From an uncultured Alphaproteobacteria bacterium (GTDB lineage: Bacteria; Pseudomonadota; Alphaproteobacteria; Rs-D84), in the NCBI GenBank assembly GCA_905234185.1, contig CAJOGC010000004.1, forward strand, positions 1-64,000: 64,000 nt of DNA, given 5' to 3'. Made by a program: the position numbers and the translations under genes. Below the pieces are notes generated by a model. It was not told the origin of the DNA, made no database searches, and worked only from the letters and a program-made list of their open reading frames with translations. Shown piece by piece: positions 44,001-52,858 of the stretch (the first letter of the stretch is position 1; every line of letters starts with the position of its first letter).

Positions 44001-45278
44001 TTATTCTTTTATAAACTTGCTTGGGTCAAACGGTTCACCCTTGTATCGAATTTCATAGTGCAAGTGTGGCCCCGTTGAACGTCCAGATGAACCGCCAAGT
44101 CCCACGACCGTGCCCGGACGAACCCAATCGCCACGTGCAACGGTTGCGCGCGATAAGTGTGCGTATAGTGTGGTAAAGCCCAATCCGTGGTCTATTTCCA
44201 CCGTTAAACCGTATCCGACACGTTCGCCCGCCGATATTACACGACCCGGGGCGACCGCCATCAATTCCGTGCCAATTTTGCCGGCAAAGTCAATTCCACG
44301 ATGCTTTTTGGGTTTGCCGGTAAATGGATCTTTGCGGGTACCATAGTTAGATGTCACGCGGACATCGCGTATCGGTGCACCAATCGGTAATATGCGTGAC
44401 ATCTTGGTCAGGCCGTTCCACAATTCCAATCCGTCCGCCAATTTTTGATATTTTGGATCCATTCCTTTGTCCATGGTCAGCGGATTAAATGCCGCACCAA
44501 CCAAAGAATTTGCGTATTTATTTGCGCGTTCAACCAAATCACGTTCGTTCAGCCCCAATGTGGCGATTGTTCCGTTTATCTTTTTAATATTCTGGCGTAG
44601 TTCGTCCACATGTTCGTTTGTCATTTTTGCGACCGTTTCAACAATTTGAGAATCCGCAGTGGCAATTTGTTGAACATTTTCGGCAATCAGGTCGCTTTGT
44701 TTACGTAAAGCCTCGTTTTCGGCGCGGGTAATTTCGTATTCAACAGACAATTCCGCCAATTTTGTGTATTCCGGTGCATAGTCCGCGTTGGTGAACATTT
44801 CGGTCAAACGCGTCCGTAAGAAATCCATTTCACCCCATGTTTTCAAACGATTGTTCAGTAATTCTTCCTTTTGCGCATCGGTCAATTTGTCGGCGTGCAA
44901 TATTTTGTCGTCTGTCACGTTTAAATTACGGGTTAATTCGTTGAATTTAGTCAAATAAGTTTGTAAATCGGCCATGTGCCGATCGTGTGTGGCACGCATT
45001 TCCTCTATCTGGGCGGTACGCATTTGCAACATGGGACGATGGTAAACAAATACATATGTCGACCATGACGCCCAAACAATCAAACCCGTCTTGCCACAGA
45101 ATTTTGTAAAGCGCCAGAAACTGTTTTGTTGGTATGTATAAACATTGCCGCGCGGAATATCCATAACGGTAAATTCGCGTGGCGGGAAAATGCGTGTAAT
45201 CACGCGCCACAGTGCCCGAAACGGCCATGTGATAAGCGACCACAGCGATGAAAAATATCGTGCAATAAAACTTAACAT
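44001..45278 (-). CDS. M23 (LytM) endopeptidase with coiled coil
   Basis: A 425-residue membrane-anchored peptidoglycan endopeptidase. A cytoplasmic N terminus, one membrane helix (about 57-77) and a coiled coil (about 80-250) precede the LytM domain. Zinc ligands are His326 and Asp330 (HRGIDFAG) and His407 (HLHYEI, His405 also). It cuts peptide cross-links, and with the bactofilin gene 15 bp downstream it probably shapes the cell wall. The start overlaps the methyltransferase gene by 7 bp. Confidence 0.92.
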   Translation of the reverse strand: MLSFIARYFSSLWSLITWPFRALWRVITRIFPPREFTVMDIPRGNVYTYQQNSFWRFTKFCGKTGLIVWASWSTYVFVYHRPMLQMRTAQIEEMRATHDRHMADLQTYLTKFNELTRNLNVTDDKILHADKLTDAQKEELLNNRLKTWGEMDFLRTRLTEMFTNADYAPEYTKLAELSVEYEITRAENEALRKQSDLIAENVQQIATADSQIVETVAKMTNEHVDELRQNIKKINGTIATLGLNERDLVERANKYANSLVGAAFNPLTMDKGMDPKYQKLADGLELWNGLTKMSRILPIGAPIRDVRVTSNYGTRKDPFTGKPKKHRGIDFAGKIGTELMAVAPGRVISAGERVGYGLTVEIDHGLGFTTLYAHLSRATVARGDWVRPGTVVGLGGSSGRSTGPHLHYEIRYKGEPFDPSKFIKE

Positions 45279-45961
45279 TGTGAGTCTAGTTTAGCCAATG
45301 TATCAGAAATAGTCAAGCCATCACGTAATATCATTTCGCAATTCATGGCCAGGCCGTCAAATACGCTTGTCGGACCGTGTGTCCCAACGCGGGCGCGGAT
45401 TATAACGCGTTCGGCAGTGTGTTTGTTGCTGAATAATGGAAATATTGTTATGTCGCCACACACCGGGTTCAGTGCCGAAATAATGTCTGATACGGCACCT
45501 GCGTCGACAATTGTGCAAAATGTTCCGCGTGGGCGGACGCGCGCAACCGATTTTTTTGTCCATTTAACCAAATCAACATTATGGTGTGCGTTATGGGCCG
45601 CGGGTGTACCCCGAAAATACGGTGGATTTGTTATAACAATATCAAATGTTCGTGGGGTGCGCCAATTCATAATATCGGCATTTATTAATTCAATGGTTCT
45701 ATTATTAAGTGTGGCGTTTTTGGCGCACTGGGTCAACATAGTATCTGATATATCTAGGCCTGTGGCAGACTTAATATCCGAATTAGCCATCAAACACAAA
45801 ATCGCCCCACCCGTTCCAACACCAATGTCCAGAACCGTTTTTGCGTGTATGTGCGCAACCGCCGCCGCCAACCACACCGCATCGGACGTCGGGTTATAGG
45901 TGCCACGATAAAACGCGGCACGTCCCCCCAACATGGTAAAAATATCTTGTTTTTCGGACAT
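45272..45961 (-). CDS. N6-adenine methyltransferase, TrmN6-like
   Basis: A 229-residue class I AdoMet methyltransferase of the MTS/TrmN6 type. The AdoMet loop is VLDIGVGTGGAI, and the catalytic motif NPPY (112-115) marks adenine N6 methylation. TrmN6 modifies A37 of tRNA-Val, so tRNA is a likely substrate. The ATG at 45961 is preferred over the TTG at 45982. It overlaps the M23 gene. Confidence 0.85.
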   Translation of the reverse strand: MSEKQDIFTMLGGRAAFYRGTYNPTSDAVWLAAAVAHIHAKTVLDIGVGTGGAILCLMANSDIKSATGLDISDTMLTQCAKNATLNNRTIELINADIMNWRTPRTFDIVITNPPYFRGTPAAHNAHHNVDLVKWTKKSVARVRPRGTFCTIVDAGAVSDIISALNPVCGDITIFPLFSNKHTAERVIIRARVGTHGPTSVFDGLAMNCEMILRDGLTISDTLAKLDSQC

Positions 45962-45999
45962 GTCTGTATAATAATCCAACAAAAGAAAAAGGCAAGTTT

Positions 46000-46980
46000 A
46001 TGTTTGATGATGCGATTATAGTACAAAGCGCGATAAGCGCGTTCAATAATGCCGCACTGGTGGCACCTGCGTTTTTTTGGTCGGCATTGTTGACATTGCC
46101 TTTGTATGCAATTGTTTGGGCCATGGGGGGAAAGATTGCGGAATATTTACACTGGTCACATGGAAATATAATCGCGCGTTCCGCGCTGTGGACGGTTATT
46201 ATCACGATTGGATGGGTTGTTTTATTCGGTGGTAATTATGCCGTGTTGCGGGATGATACATCGACATTGCCGTTTATGATTGCCGCAATAACATTTGTTT
46301 CGTTTGTATTTATCGGATCTTACACTCGTGATATTAAGTGGTGGCGACGGGAACATATTGCCTATGTCATGTTGGTGCTGTTTGCATTGGGGGTGTCTGA
46401 TACGCATATTTGGTGGGGACCGTTGATGCAGATTGGTGCGGCATTTTTTGGCTTTTTTGTTGGTCGAACATCAAAGGTTGAAATGCCCGCAATACCCGGT
46501 GTCTTGCTTGTGATGGGGGCAACTGTGACGGCAATGCTGATGCAGCCAGAATACTTTCGATTTGGTCAGTTGGGTAATTTGACGTGGGTTCATTTGTTTG
46601 CGGTTTTATTATTTGGAATGCTTGTTGCGGCGACTTTGGCGGTTCGGAATATAAATGCACGTGGACGCATTCATAACAGTGCGCATATTAAATTAAGGTG
46701 GATGATACGGTTTGTTTGTGCACTGGGGATTGGTCTTTTTATTATGACGGAGTCTGTGCCTGTATTTATTGGTGTGGCGGTGGCGGTGTTCTTGCTGGTC
46801 GCATTGAATGTATGGCACGCAAAAAAAATTCCCGGCGTAATGGGCGATAAATTGTTTGCGTTATCTGTTGTATTATTCGGGATTCTTACCACTATGCCCG
46901 TGATAACGGCCATTGGCATAATATGTTTTGTTAATATGCCGCAACTTGATTTTGGGCATGAAATCAGCCGTTTGTTATAA
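46000..46980 (+). CDS. multi-pass membrane protein of unknown function
   Basis: A 326-residue protein with about ten hydrophobic segments and short loops, for example ARSALWTVIITIGWVVLF and IAYVMLVLFALGVSD. I see no transporter or enzyme motif. AAGGCAAG precedes the ATG. It is divergent from the methyltransferase gene and lies upstream of lpxA with a 79-bp gap. Confidence 0.7.
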   Translation: MFDDAIIVQSAISAFNNAALVAPAFFWSALLTLPLYAIVWAMGGKIAEYLHWSHGNIIARSALWTVIITIGWVVLFGGNYAVLRDDTSTLPFMIAAITFVSFVFIGSYTRDIKWWRREHIAYVMLVLFALGVSDTHIWWGPLMQIGAAFFGFFVGRTSKVEMPAIPGVLLVMGATVTAMLMQPEYFRFGQLGNLTWVHLFAVLLFGMLVAATLAVRNINARGRIHNSAHIKLRWMIRFVCALGIGLFIMTESVPVFIGVAVAVFLLVALNVWHAKKIPGVMGDKLFALSVVLFGILTTMPVITAIGIICFVNMPQLDFGHEISRLL

Positions 46981-47059
46981 TTGGTTATATTTATTTAATA
47001 CCATTTATTTGCTTAATTAGTTATGATTACAAGTGAAAATATAACAAAAGAGCAATAAA

Positions 47060-47863
47060 ATGAGTACAATACATCCAACCGCGATAATTCACGACGGGGC
47101 CGTTTTGGGGACCGATTGTAAAATCGGGCCTAATTGCATCGTTGGACCCAATGTCATATTGGGCGATCGTGTGGAATTGATTTCTAATGTGGTCATAGAT
47201 GGAAAAACATCGATTGGTGACGATACAATAGTGTATCCGTTCGCGGTTCTTGGCGTAATGAGCCAGGATTTAAAATGGCAAGATGAATCCGCAATGACGG
47301 GTTTGCGAATTGGAAAACGGTGTCGTATTCGTGAATATGTGACAATTCATTCCGGAACCCCGGCATCAGACGGAACCGAAATTGGTGATGATTGCCAGAT
47401 TATGGTTAATGCACATGTTGGACATGATTGCAAGGTGGGAAACAATGTGGTTATGTCTAACCTGGTACAGGTTGCCGGACATGTAGAGATAGAAGATTTT
47501 GTTATTTTGTCCGGTGGGGTTATGGTATTACAGTTTTCACGCATCGGGCGCAATGCCTTTGTGGCCGGTATGACCGGGGTCACAAACGATGTTTTGCCAT
47601 ATGCTATATACGAAGGTAATCCACGCGCTGTATATCGCACAATAAATCGCGTTGGGTTGATGCGACACGGATTTACGAACGAAGATATGCATGCCATTCA
47701 TGCGGTGTATACCGCGGTATTTCGTGGAACCGAAGGCACCGTTTCCGAACGACTTGCACGGGTTCGCAAAGAAGTGAAAAATAATAAATATGCCATGGAT
47801 GCCATAGACTTTATCGAAAATCGTTCAAAACGCGGCATCGGCACATCACAAAATGCAGAATAA
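47060..47863 (+). CDS. lpxA: acyl-ACP:UDP-N-acetylglucosamine O-acyltransferase
   Basis: A 267-residue left-handed beta-helix enzyme with hexapeptide repeats (IHPTAIIHDGAVLG, then IGPNCIVGP). It starts lipid A synthesis by transferring a 3-hydroxyacyl chain to UDP-GlcNAc. The catalytic His is His122 in NAHVGHDC. The length and the C-terminal helical part are typical. lpxB overlaps it by 11 bp. fabZ and lpxD, often adjacent, are absent here. Confidence 0.96.
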   Translation: MSTIHPTAIIHDGAVLGTDCKIGPNCIVGPNVILGDRVELISNVVIDGKTSIGDDTIVYPFAVLGVMSQDLKWQDESAMTGLRIGKRCRIREYVTIHSGTPASDGTEIGDDCQIMVNAHVGHDCKVGNNVVMSNLVQVAGHVEIEDFVILSGGVMVLQFSRIGRNAFVAGMTGVTNDVLPYAIYEGNPRAVYRTINRVGLMRHGFTNEDMHAIHAVYTAVFRGTEGTVSERLARVRKEVKNNKYAMDAIDFIENRSKRGIGTSQNAE

Positions 47864-48980
47864 AAAGTTGAAAATATTTATTATCGCGGGTGAAGTATCC
47901 GGGGATGTTTTGGGGGCAAAGATTATGCACGAAATGCCACACACAACATTCGTTGGTGTTGGTGGTGAAAATATGAAGCGTGCCGGATTAAAATCGTTAT
48001 TCCCTATTTCGGATTTGGCGGTTATGGGGGCCATAGAGGTTGTTGCGCATGCGCGTACATTGACACGGCGTATTCGTGAAACGGCTGATGCAATTATCGA
48101 TGAAAAGCCAGATTTGGTTTTAACGATTGACTCACCCGGATTTGCACGCAGTGTTGTTGGGCGGTTGCGTAAATCGCGCGCCGGCCAGAAACTTGTTGCA
48201 AATGGGTTGCGTTTTTATCATGTTGTTGCGCCCCAGGTTTGGGCATGGCGTCCAACGCGGGCAAAGAAATATGCGCGGACTTTTGATAAACTTTATGCGT
48301 TTTTTGATTTTGAACTGCCCTATTTCACTAAATATGGATTGGCAACGGTGGCGGTCGGGCATCCGATTTCAGATGGTCTGGTCGGTAAAAGATATACAGG
48401 AAATAACAGCAAAATAATCACATTGATTCCCGGCAGTCGCATGTCCGAAGTGCGGCGTTTGATGCCGATTTTTCGTGATGTGGCCCGGACGCTTCATGTC
48501 AATGATGGTGGCTACAGGTTTGTGATACCAACCGTTGAAACGACACGGGAATACATTGCAAACAATGTAAAAAATTGGGGTATTCCGGTCGATTTGGTCG
48601 ATTCTGACAAACGATACGATTTATATTGCAAAACATATATTGCGATTGCGGCCAGTGGAACGGTTTCCGCGGAACTGGCGATGATTCATGTTCCAACAAT
48701 AGTTGTTTATCGTATGAATCCGATAACGGTGTGGTTGGCGCGACGTGTTATACGCATTCGTTGGGCATCGTTGGTAAATATATTATTAAATCGCGGTGTG
48801 TATCCAGAACTTCTGGGGGCGGATGCCAACGCGAAGAATATACTGTCATGTTTTTCTGATTTGACCAATGTTGGAATGCGTCGGAAAATGATTAATGATT
48901 TAGCGGATGCCGATAAATTGTGGCAAAAGTCTGGTAAAGTCCCGGCAAAAATCATAGCAAATGATTTGACCAAGAATTAA
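47853..48980 (+). CDS. lpxB: lipid-A-disaccharide synthase
   Basis: A 375-residue glycosyltransferase (GT19) that condenses UDP-diacylglucosamine with lipid X. Family motifs: IIAGEVSGDVLGAKIM near the N terminus, VVAPQVWAWRPTRAKKYA, LIPGSRMSEVRRLMPIF and SGTVSAELAMIHVPTIVVYRM. The gene starts inside lpxA, so the two steps are translationally coupled. The cell therefore makes lipid A, which fits the outer-membrane proteins in the window. Confidence 0.97.
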   Translation: MQNKKLKIFIIAGEVSGDVLGAKIMHEMPHTTFVGVGGENMKRAGLKSLFPISDLAVMGAIEVVAHARTLTRRIRETADAIIDEKPDLVLTIDSPGFARSVVGRLRKSRAGQKLVANGLRFYHVVAPQVWAWRPTRAKKYARTFDKLYAFFDFELPYFTKYGLATVAVGHPISDGLVGKRYTGNNSKIITLIPGSRMSEVRRLMPIFRDVARTLHVNDGGYRFVIPTVETTREYIANNVKNWGIPVDLVDSDKRYDLYCKTYIAIAASGTVSAELAMIHVPTIVVYRMNPITVWLARRVIRIRWASLVNILLNRGVYPELLGADANAKNILSCFSDLTNVGMRRKMINDLADADKLWQKSGKVPAKIIANDLTKN

Positions 48981-49004
48981 TTAAAATAGAAAACGACAAT
49001 TATC

Positions 49005-51587
49005 TTATCTGATAATCACTTCGGGTATCAGATTTTGTTGGTCAAATTCCTGATTATTATCGTCACGGCATACATAGGAATCTTCTGTTTCTTCTGATTT
49101 TGGGGTGTATCCGTATGGGCATACCTGGCCATCGGTATTTGTGTATTGGGTGCACCAAGAATACGAAGATGTATCTTCTGCGGTGGATGCACCAAGTTCC
49201 CACCAGGTTTCGGCGGTGGCATCCCAACACAAAGCATCTTTTGCACTTTTGTCGTCCATCGGCTTGGTGGGTAATTCAGCAACGCAAGTCGCACTTTTTC
49301 CGTTTTTACTGCGACGCGCACCGTTTTCCCAACATAAACACGCACCCCAGAAAGATGTGTCCACATTAAGGTTGTAATCACGCGGGCACATGTCTTCGCC
49401 GATAAAGTCTTCTGGGACACTATCACCATCGCTTGCAAATATTCCATACGCTTTGGCCAACGACTTGTAATCGGCGTATAATTGCTGTTGTTCTTGGGGA
49501 TACCACAGGCATATGTTTTTATTGCTTTGGTTTTTCCCGCCATAGATATTTTCCTTGATAAATTGGCGTTCTACGAAACGGCCACCGATATTTGCACATT
49601 GTGTTGTTAATGTATCGATAATTTGGTTATAAATTTCTGTTGCAACGCCAGTGGGTCGTAAAACACGATTGCGCATCGTGTCGGTGTTATTAGCAACGGT
49701 CCCATATCGAACTTCGTTGCCGGATATATCGAACAGTAGTTGGTCAAGTTCGCCGGGATCTTTTGAAGTATACATACGATCAAACCCACCAAACGCCTGT
49801 TCTATAATTTTATCGTCTTGGCATGGAGTCAAATTTTTCAGTTGTTTTGCGCATGGCGATTTAAGGGTTTCGTTGTTGGTTAAGTCGTATAGTGTGAACC
49901 AATCGCCGGCAGAGCCAGTTTTAAACAAACCACTGTATGGGTAATAGAAGTTTTCATATCCAGTGCCACCATATTTATCAAAGCATTGCTTTACAACAGC
50001 ACGACATGCGGTAAGTGTATCTGTTTTTTGGCGGGTGTTGACATATTGTGCGATTATGCCGCCCTCAAACATGCCGTCACACGAAGCCACATAGTCTTTA
50101 CACATTTCTGTTGTTAATGCAATCTTGTCTGGTTGTAAAATTGTTAATCCCGAACCGATAAGGGCCGCCATTGCCGATGTTATTGATCCATCTTTGTCTT
50201 CATAACAATTAGAAACAAAATCCAAACACCCCTGGGTTATTTCCGATATCTTGGATTGTTGGGCGTAATATATGGCCAACATCGCCTTGTCCAAATATTC
50301 GGACCATGCTTCGTCAGCGATTTCTGTGCATTTATCCAACGCCGGTGCCGCAAACATTTTAGTGCGTTTTTCGAAATTGGAAACGAACAAGCGGTTGCTT
50401 GCGCGTTTGGACAATTGTTGGTTCGCTATATCCGTATTTTCGTCAAATGTCAGCAATTTGCCAAGATTGTCAAAATTAACCACCCCGGCAATTGGGGCGC
50501 CGGTTGATTTATCTATGAATTCGCCGTTGTCCAAACATTTATGATAATTGGCACCACAGACCTCTTCACTAAGTATCGCCGATTCAATATTATTTATACA
50601 TGTTGCCAAATCGTCCGAATTATGTTTGCGACGGTTTTCTACCCGGGCCAGATCCAGCATCGCGCTGCCTTCGCGGATTGCAGATTTCATTTGTGATTGT
50701 CGTTCTTCGATTGCGGTTTGGACGGTGTTGCAGTCTTGTTCTATGGCCATAAGATATGCGTTTACCGCGCGTTGTAATGATGCGTTATTACAGTCCGCAG
50801 CGACGGCTTTCCGGCATCGTGGATAAACCGCGGTGTATAACTCTAGCCCGTTATAAGAGGCGATGATTTGGCTGTCATTGTCACCAAATGCGGTTGTCAA
50901 ATCGTACGACATATTGATCGTGTTAAGCCCAGAATATTTTCCACCAACCGTTGTATCGCCACCGGAAATAGAATTCATGATGGCCTGTAATAAAGCCTTG
51001 GATGCGGATGTATCAGACGCCAGTGCGTTTTCGCCCTCTGATGCGGTTTTCATGGCGGTCGCCTGGGCCGCGGTCAACCCCACGACATCCAGATTTTCTG
51101 TGAATACAGTTAATTCTTGGCCCGCATCAGTCAGTGCCGTGCGTTGCTTTTCAAGTTTGGAAATGCGATTACTGCACGAACACCGTTGATAGTCGTCATT
51201 TTTCAGTGCACAAAATTGATCCATACATGTAAAAAATGCGGATTTGCATGTTTCGTATGCCGCGCCGGTGCGGGTTTCCGATGTTGAAATTTGTTGTGTT
51301 TGGGTCGCCGCGCGTGCAGATATGCCCGATTGAGATGGTGTTTGTGCCGCCAATGGCCGTGTCACAACATTTGATTGTCCGCGTCCGGTTGCGGAACGTT
51401 CGGTCAATGTGCGTTGCGGAACCAAAATGCTGGATCGGGCGGTGGTTGTGCGTTCGGACGAAGTTGTGGTTGAAATTCTTTTCTGTTGTGTTGCGCGTTG
51501 CGTGTTTGTCCCGTCACGCACGGCCGCGCCCACGTGCGTTGTTAACGACATGGCAACTACAATGATAAAAATAAGAATTTTTTTCAT
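49005..51587 (-). CDS. large secreted protein with six-cysteine motif
   Basis: An 860-residue exported protein (signal ILIFIIVVAMSLTTHVGA). An R/T/S-rich region (about 25-110, with TTTARSSILVPQ and RSATGRG) is followed by C-x6-C-M-x3-C-x8-Y-x-R-C-x-C (ETCKSAFFTCMDQFC and YQRCSCSNR). The rest is mostly helical with many spaced Cys (KCLDNGEF, CLDFVSNCY, CRAVVKQCF). The C-terminal 150 residues are Cys-rich and aromatic. The same opening occurs in 3798-4784. Not recognised; probably a periplasmic or surface scaffold. Confidence 0.75.
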   Translation of the reverse strand: MKKILIFIIVVAMSLTTHVGAAVRDGTNTQRATQQKRISTTTSSERTTTARSSILVPQRTLTERSATGRGQSNVVTRPLAAQTPSQSGISARAATQTQQISTSETRTGAAYETCKSAFFTCMDQFCALKNDDYQRCSCSNRISKLEKQRTALTDAGQELTVFTENLDVVGLTAAQATAMKTASEGENALASDTSASKALLQAIMNSISGGDTTVGGKYSGLNTINMSYDLTTAFGDNDSQIIASYNGLELYTAVYPRCRKAVAADCNNASLQRAVNAYLMAIEQDCNTVQTAIEERQSQMKSAIREGSAMLDLARVENRRKHNSDDLATCINNIESAILSEEVCGANYHKCLDNGEFIDKSTGAPIAGVVNFDNLGKLLTFDENTDIANQQLSKRASNRLFVSNFEKRTKMFAAPALDKCTEIADEAWSEYLDKAMLAIYYAQQSKISEITQGCLDFVSNCYEDKDGSITSAMAALIGSGLTILQPDKIALTTEMCKDYVASCDGMFEGGIIAQYVNTRQKTDTLTACRAVVKQCFDKYGGTGYENFYYPYSGLFKTGSAGDWFTLYDLTNNETLKSPCAKQLKNLTPCQDDKIIEQAFGGFDRMYTSKDPGELDQLLFDISGNEVRYGTVANNTDTMRNRVLRPTGVATEIYNQIIDTLTTQCANIGGRFVERQFIKENIYGGKNQSNKNICLWYPQEQQQLYADYKSLAKAYGIFASDGDSVPEDFIGEDMCPRDYNLNVDTSFWGACLCWENGARRSKNGKSATCVAELPTKPMDDKSAKDALCWDATAETWWELGASTAEDTSSYSWCTQYTNTDGQVCPYGYTPKSEETEDSYVCRDDNNQEFDQQNLIPEVIIR

Positions 51588-51680
51588 CTCTGGGTGAATT
51601 GTACCAAAAATAGCAAAATCAGAGCAAGCGAAATATAGTTTTTTTACAAGATTTTATACACTTTTTATGCAATTTTGTTG

Positions 51681-51709
51681 TTGCAAAAAAATTTATGTTG
51701 CGTTATCAT
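51681..51709 (+). promoter_or_regulatory. promoter of the tRNA cluster
   Basis: TTGCAA at 51681-51686 and TATCAT at 51704-51709 are spaced 17 bp apart, about 22 bp before tRNA-Leu. Confidence 0.55.
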
Positions 51710-51730
51710 GGGGAACGCTTTACAATTGTC

Positions 51731-51817
51731 GGGCATATGGCGGAATTGGTAGACGCGCTAGTTTCAGGTACTAGTGGTAGCAATACCTTGGAAGTTCGAG
51801 TCTTCTTATGCCCACCA
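51731..51817 (+). tRNA. tRNA-Leu(CAG)
   Basis: An 87-nt type II tRNA with acceptor GGGCATA/TATGCCC, anticodon stem CTAGT/ACTAG, anticodon CAG, a long variable arm and an encoded CCA. Confidence 0.95.
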
Positions 51818-51829
51818 TATAAGAGTTCT

Positions 51830-51905
51830 GGGGTTGTAGCTCAGTTGATAGAGCGCTACGTTCGCATCGTAGAGGTCGTGGGTTTGAGTCCCATCAGCTC
51901 CACCA
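51830..51905 (+). tRNA. tRNA-Ala(CGC)
   Basis: A 76-nt tRNA with acceptor GGGGTTG/CAGCTCC (with G-T pairs), anticodon stem CTACG/CGTAG and anticodon CGC in the loop TTCGCAT, with an encoded CCA. It starts 12 bp after tRNA-Leu. Confidence 0.93.
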
Positions 51906-52221
51906 CCCGTCTTTGCTGACGCAAAGCCGCGGCTACGCGGATTTAAGTCTTGCAAAACGGAGTGTCGCGGCGGTTGCTTGCAACCGACGGACAAAAACAG
52001 GTTATCGCGCGCAATGCGCGCGTTTTATAAGTCCGGGGATATGGCGGAATGGTAGACGCTGAGGACTTAAAATCCTTTGGTCATTGCGACCGTGTGGGTT
52101 CAAGTCCCACTATCCCCACCACCAATTTTCGTTATCGCGCGCAACGCGCACGATTAAGAAAATTGAGTGTCTCGGCGTAACAACCGCAAGGTTGTGAATA
52201 CGGACAGCAAGAACGTTTTTT
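51906..52221. repeat. hairpin modules between tRNA genes
   Basis: The two spacers 51906-52034 and 52122-52221 share modules in different order. One is GTTATCGCGCGCAAYGCGC (52001-52020 and 52132-52150). The other is GAGTGTC-CGGCG, a variable hairpin, then CGGACA-CAA (about 51960-51998 and 52165-52211). The hairpins differ (GGTTGC/GCAACC against CAACC/GGTTG) but both pair. A loosely similar module lies near 18691-18720. Confidence 0.6.
52035..52121 (+). tRNA. tRNA-Leu(TAA)
   Basis: An 87-nt type II tRNA with acceptor GGGGATA/TATCCCC, anticodon TAA in the loop CTTAAAA, a long variable arm and an encoded CCA. Confidence 0.95.
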
Positions 52222-52298
52222 GGATGTGTGGCTCAGTTGGTTAGAGCACTACGTTCACATCGTAGGGGTCGGCGGTTCGAGTCCGCCCACATCCACCA
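52222..52298 (+). tRNA. tRNA-Val(CAC)
   Basis: A 77-nt tRNA with acceptor GGATGTG/CACATCC, anticodon CAC in the loop TTCACAT and an encoded CCA. Its anticodon arm is nearly identical to that of tRNA-Ala(CGC). Confidence 0.95.
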
Positions 52299-52303
52299 GA
52301 ATA

Positions 52304-52331
52304 AAAAACCGCCAGTTTGGGCGGTTTTGTT
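52304..52331 (+). terminator. terminator of the tRNA cluster
   Basis: The stem AAACCGCC/GGCGGTTT is followed by TGTTTTG. Confidence 0.8.
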
Positions 52332-52401
52332 TTGTGTCGGTGTGTTTTTCAGAATGCGCACGTCTTGGGCGCGCAGTGAAAAGAATTCGGAGTTATCTTA
52401 A

Positions 52402-52719
52402 CTATCTTAACCCCAATGCACGACAGCATGCCGATGCGGCCGTTTTCCAATCAGAATACTGTTTGCTGGGATTGCGCAAATCGGTCCATGGTTGCCAACC
52501 AGGACATTTTTTATTGTTTCCAACGCCGGTGCATTTGGCATAACGACGCAAAGAACAAGTTTGGTTGGAAATCTTGCCTGTATCAGTTGTGCATTTTACG
52601 ACCACATTCTGATTTTTTGCATCCATCTGGCCCAGTTCTTTGGATGATAAAATCTGGTACGCGTTCGCGGACAATGCCGTCGATATCGTGACAATAAATG
52701 CAATGAATAGTTTTCTCAT
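52402..52719 (-). CDS. small secreted Cys-containing protein
   Basis: A 105-residue exported protein (signal LFIAFIVTISTALSANA). The mature part has seven Cys and a basic middle (CTTDTGKISNQTCSLRRYAKC, then CPGWQPWTD and ACCRALG). Unknown function. AAAGGGGGA precedes the ATG. It lies 139 bp beyond the end of the 524-residue gene in the same direction and may be a separate unit. Confidence 0.65.
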   Translation of the reverse strand: MRKLFIAFIVTISTALSANAYQILSSKELGQMDAKNQNVVVKCTTDTGKISNQTCSLRRYAKCTGVGNNKKCPGWQPWTDLRNPSKQYSDWKTAASACCRALGLR

Positions 52720-52858
52720 ATATATCCCCCTTTGCCTGTGTTAATTATATGCTTTTTTATCGATAAAAACAATATGATTTTTATCATGTAATAAAAAGCG
52801 ATTATATGTTTAGGTTTGTCTGAATTTACCTGAACATGTTGCCGTGTTATTGATGGTT

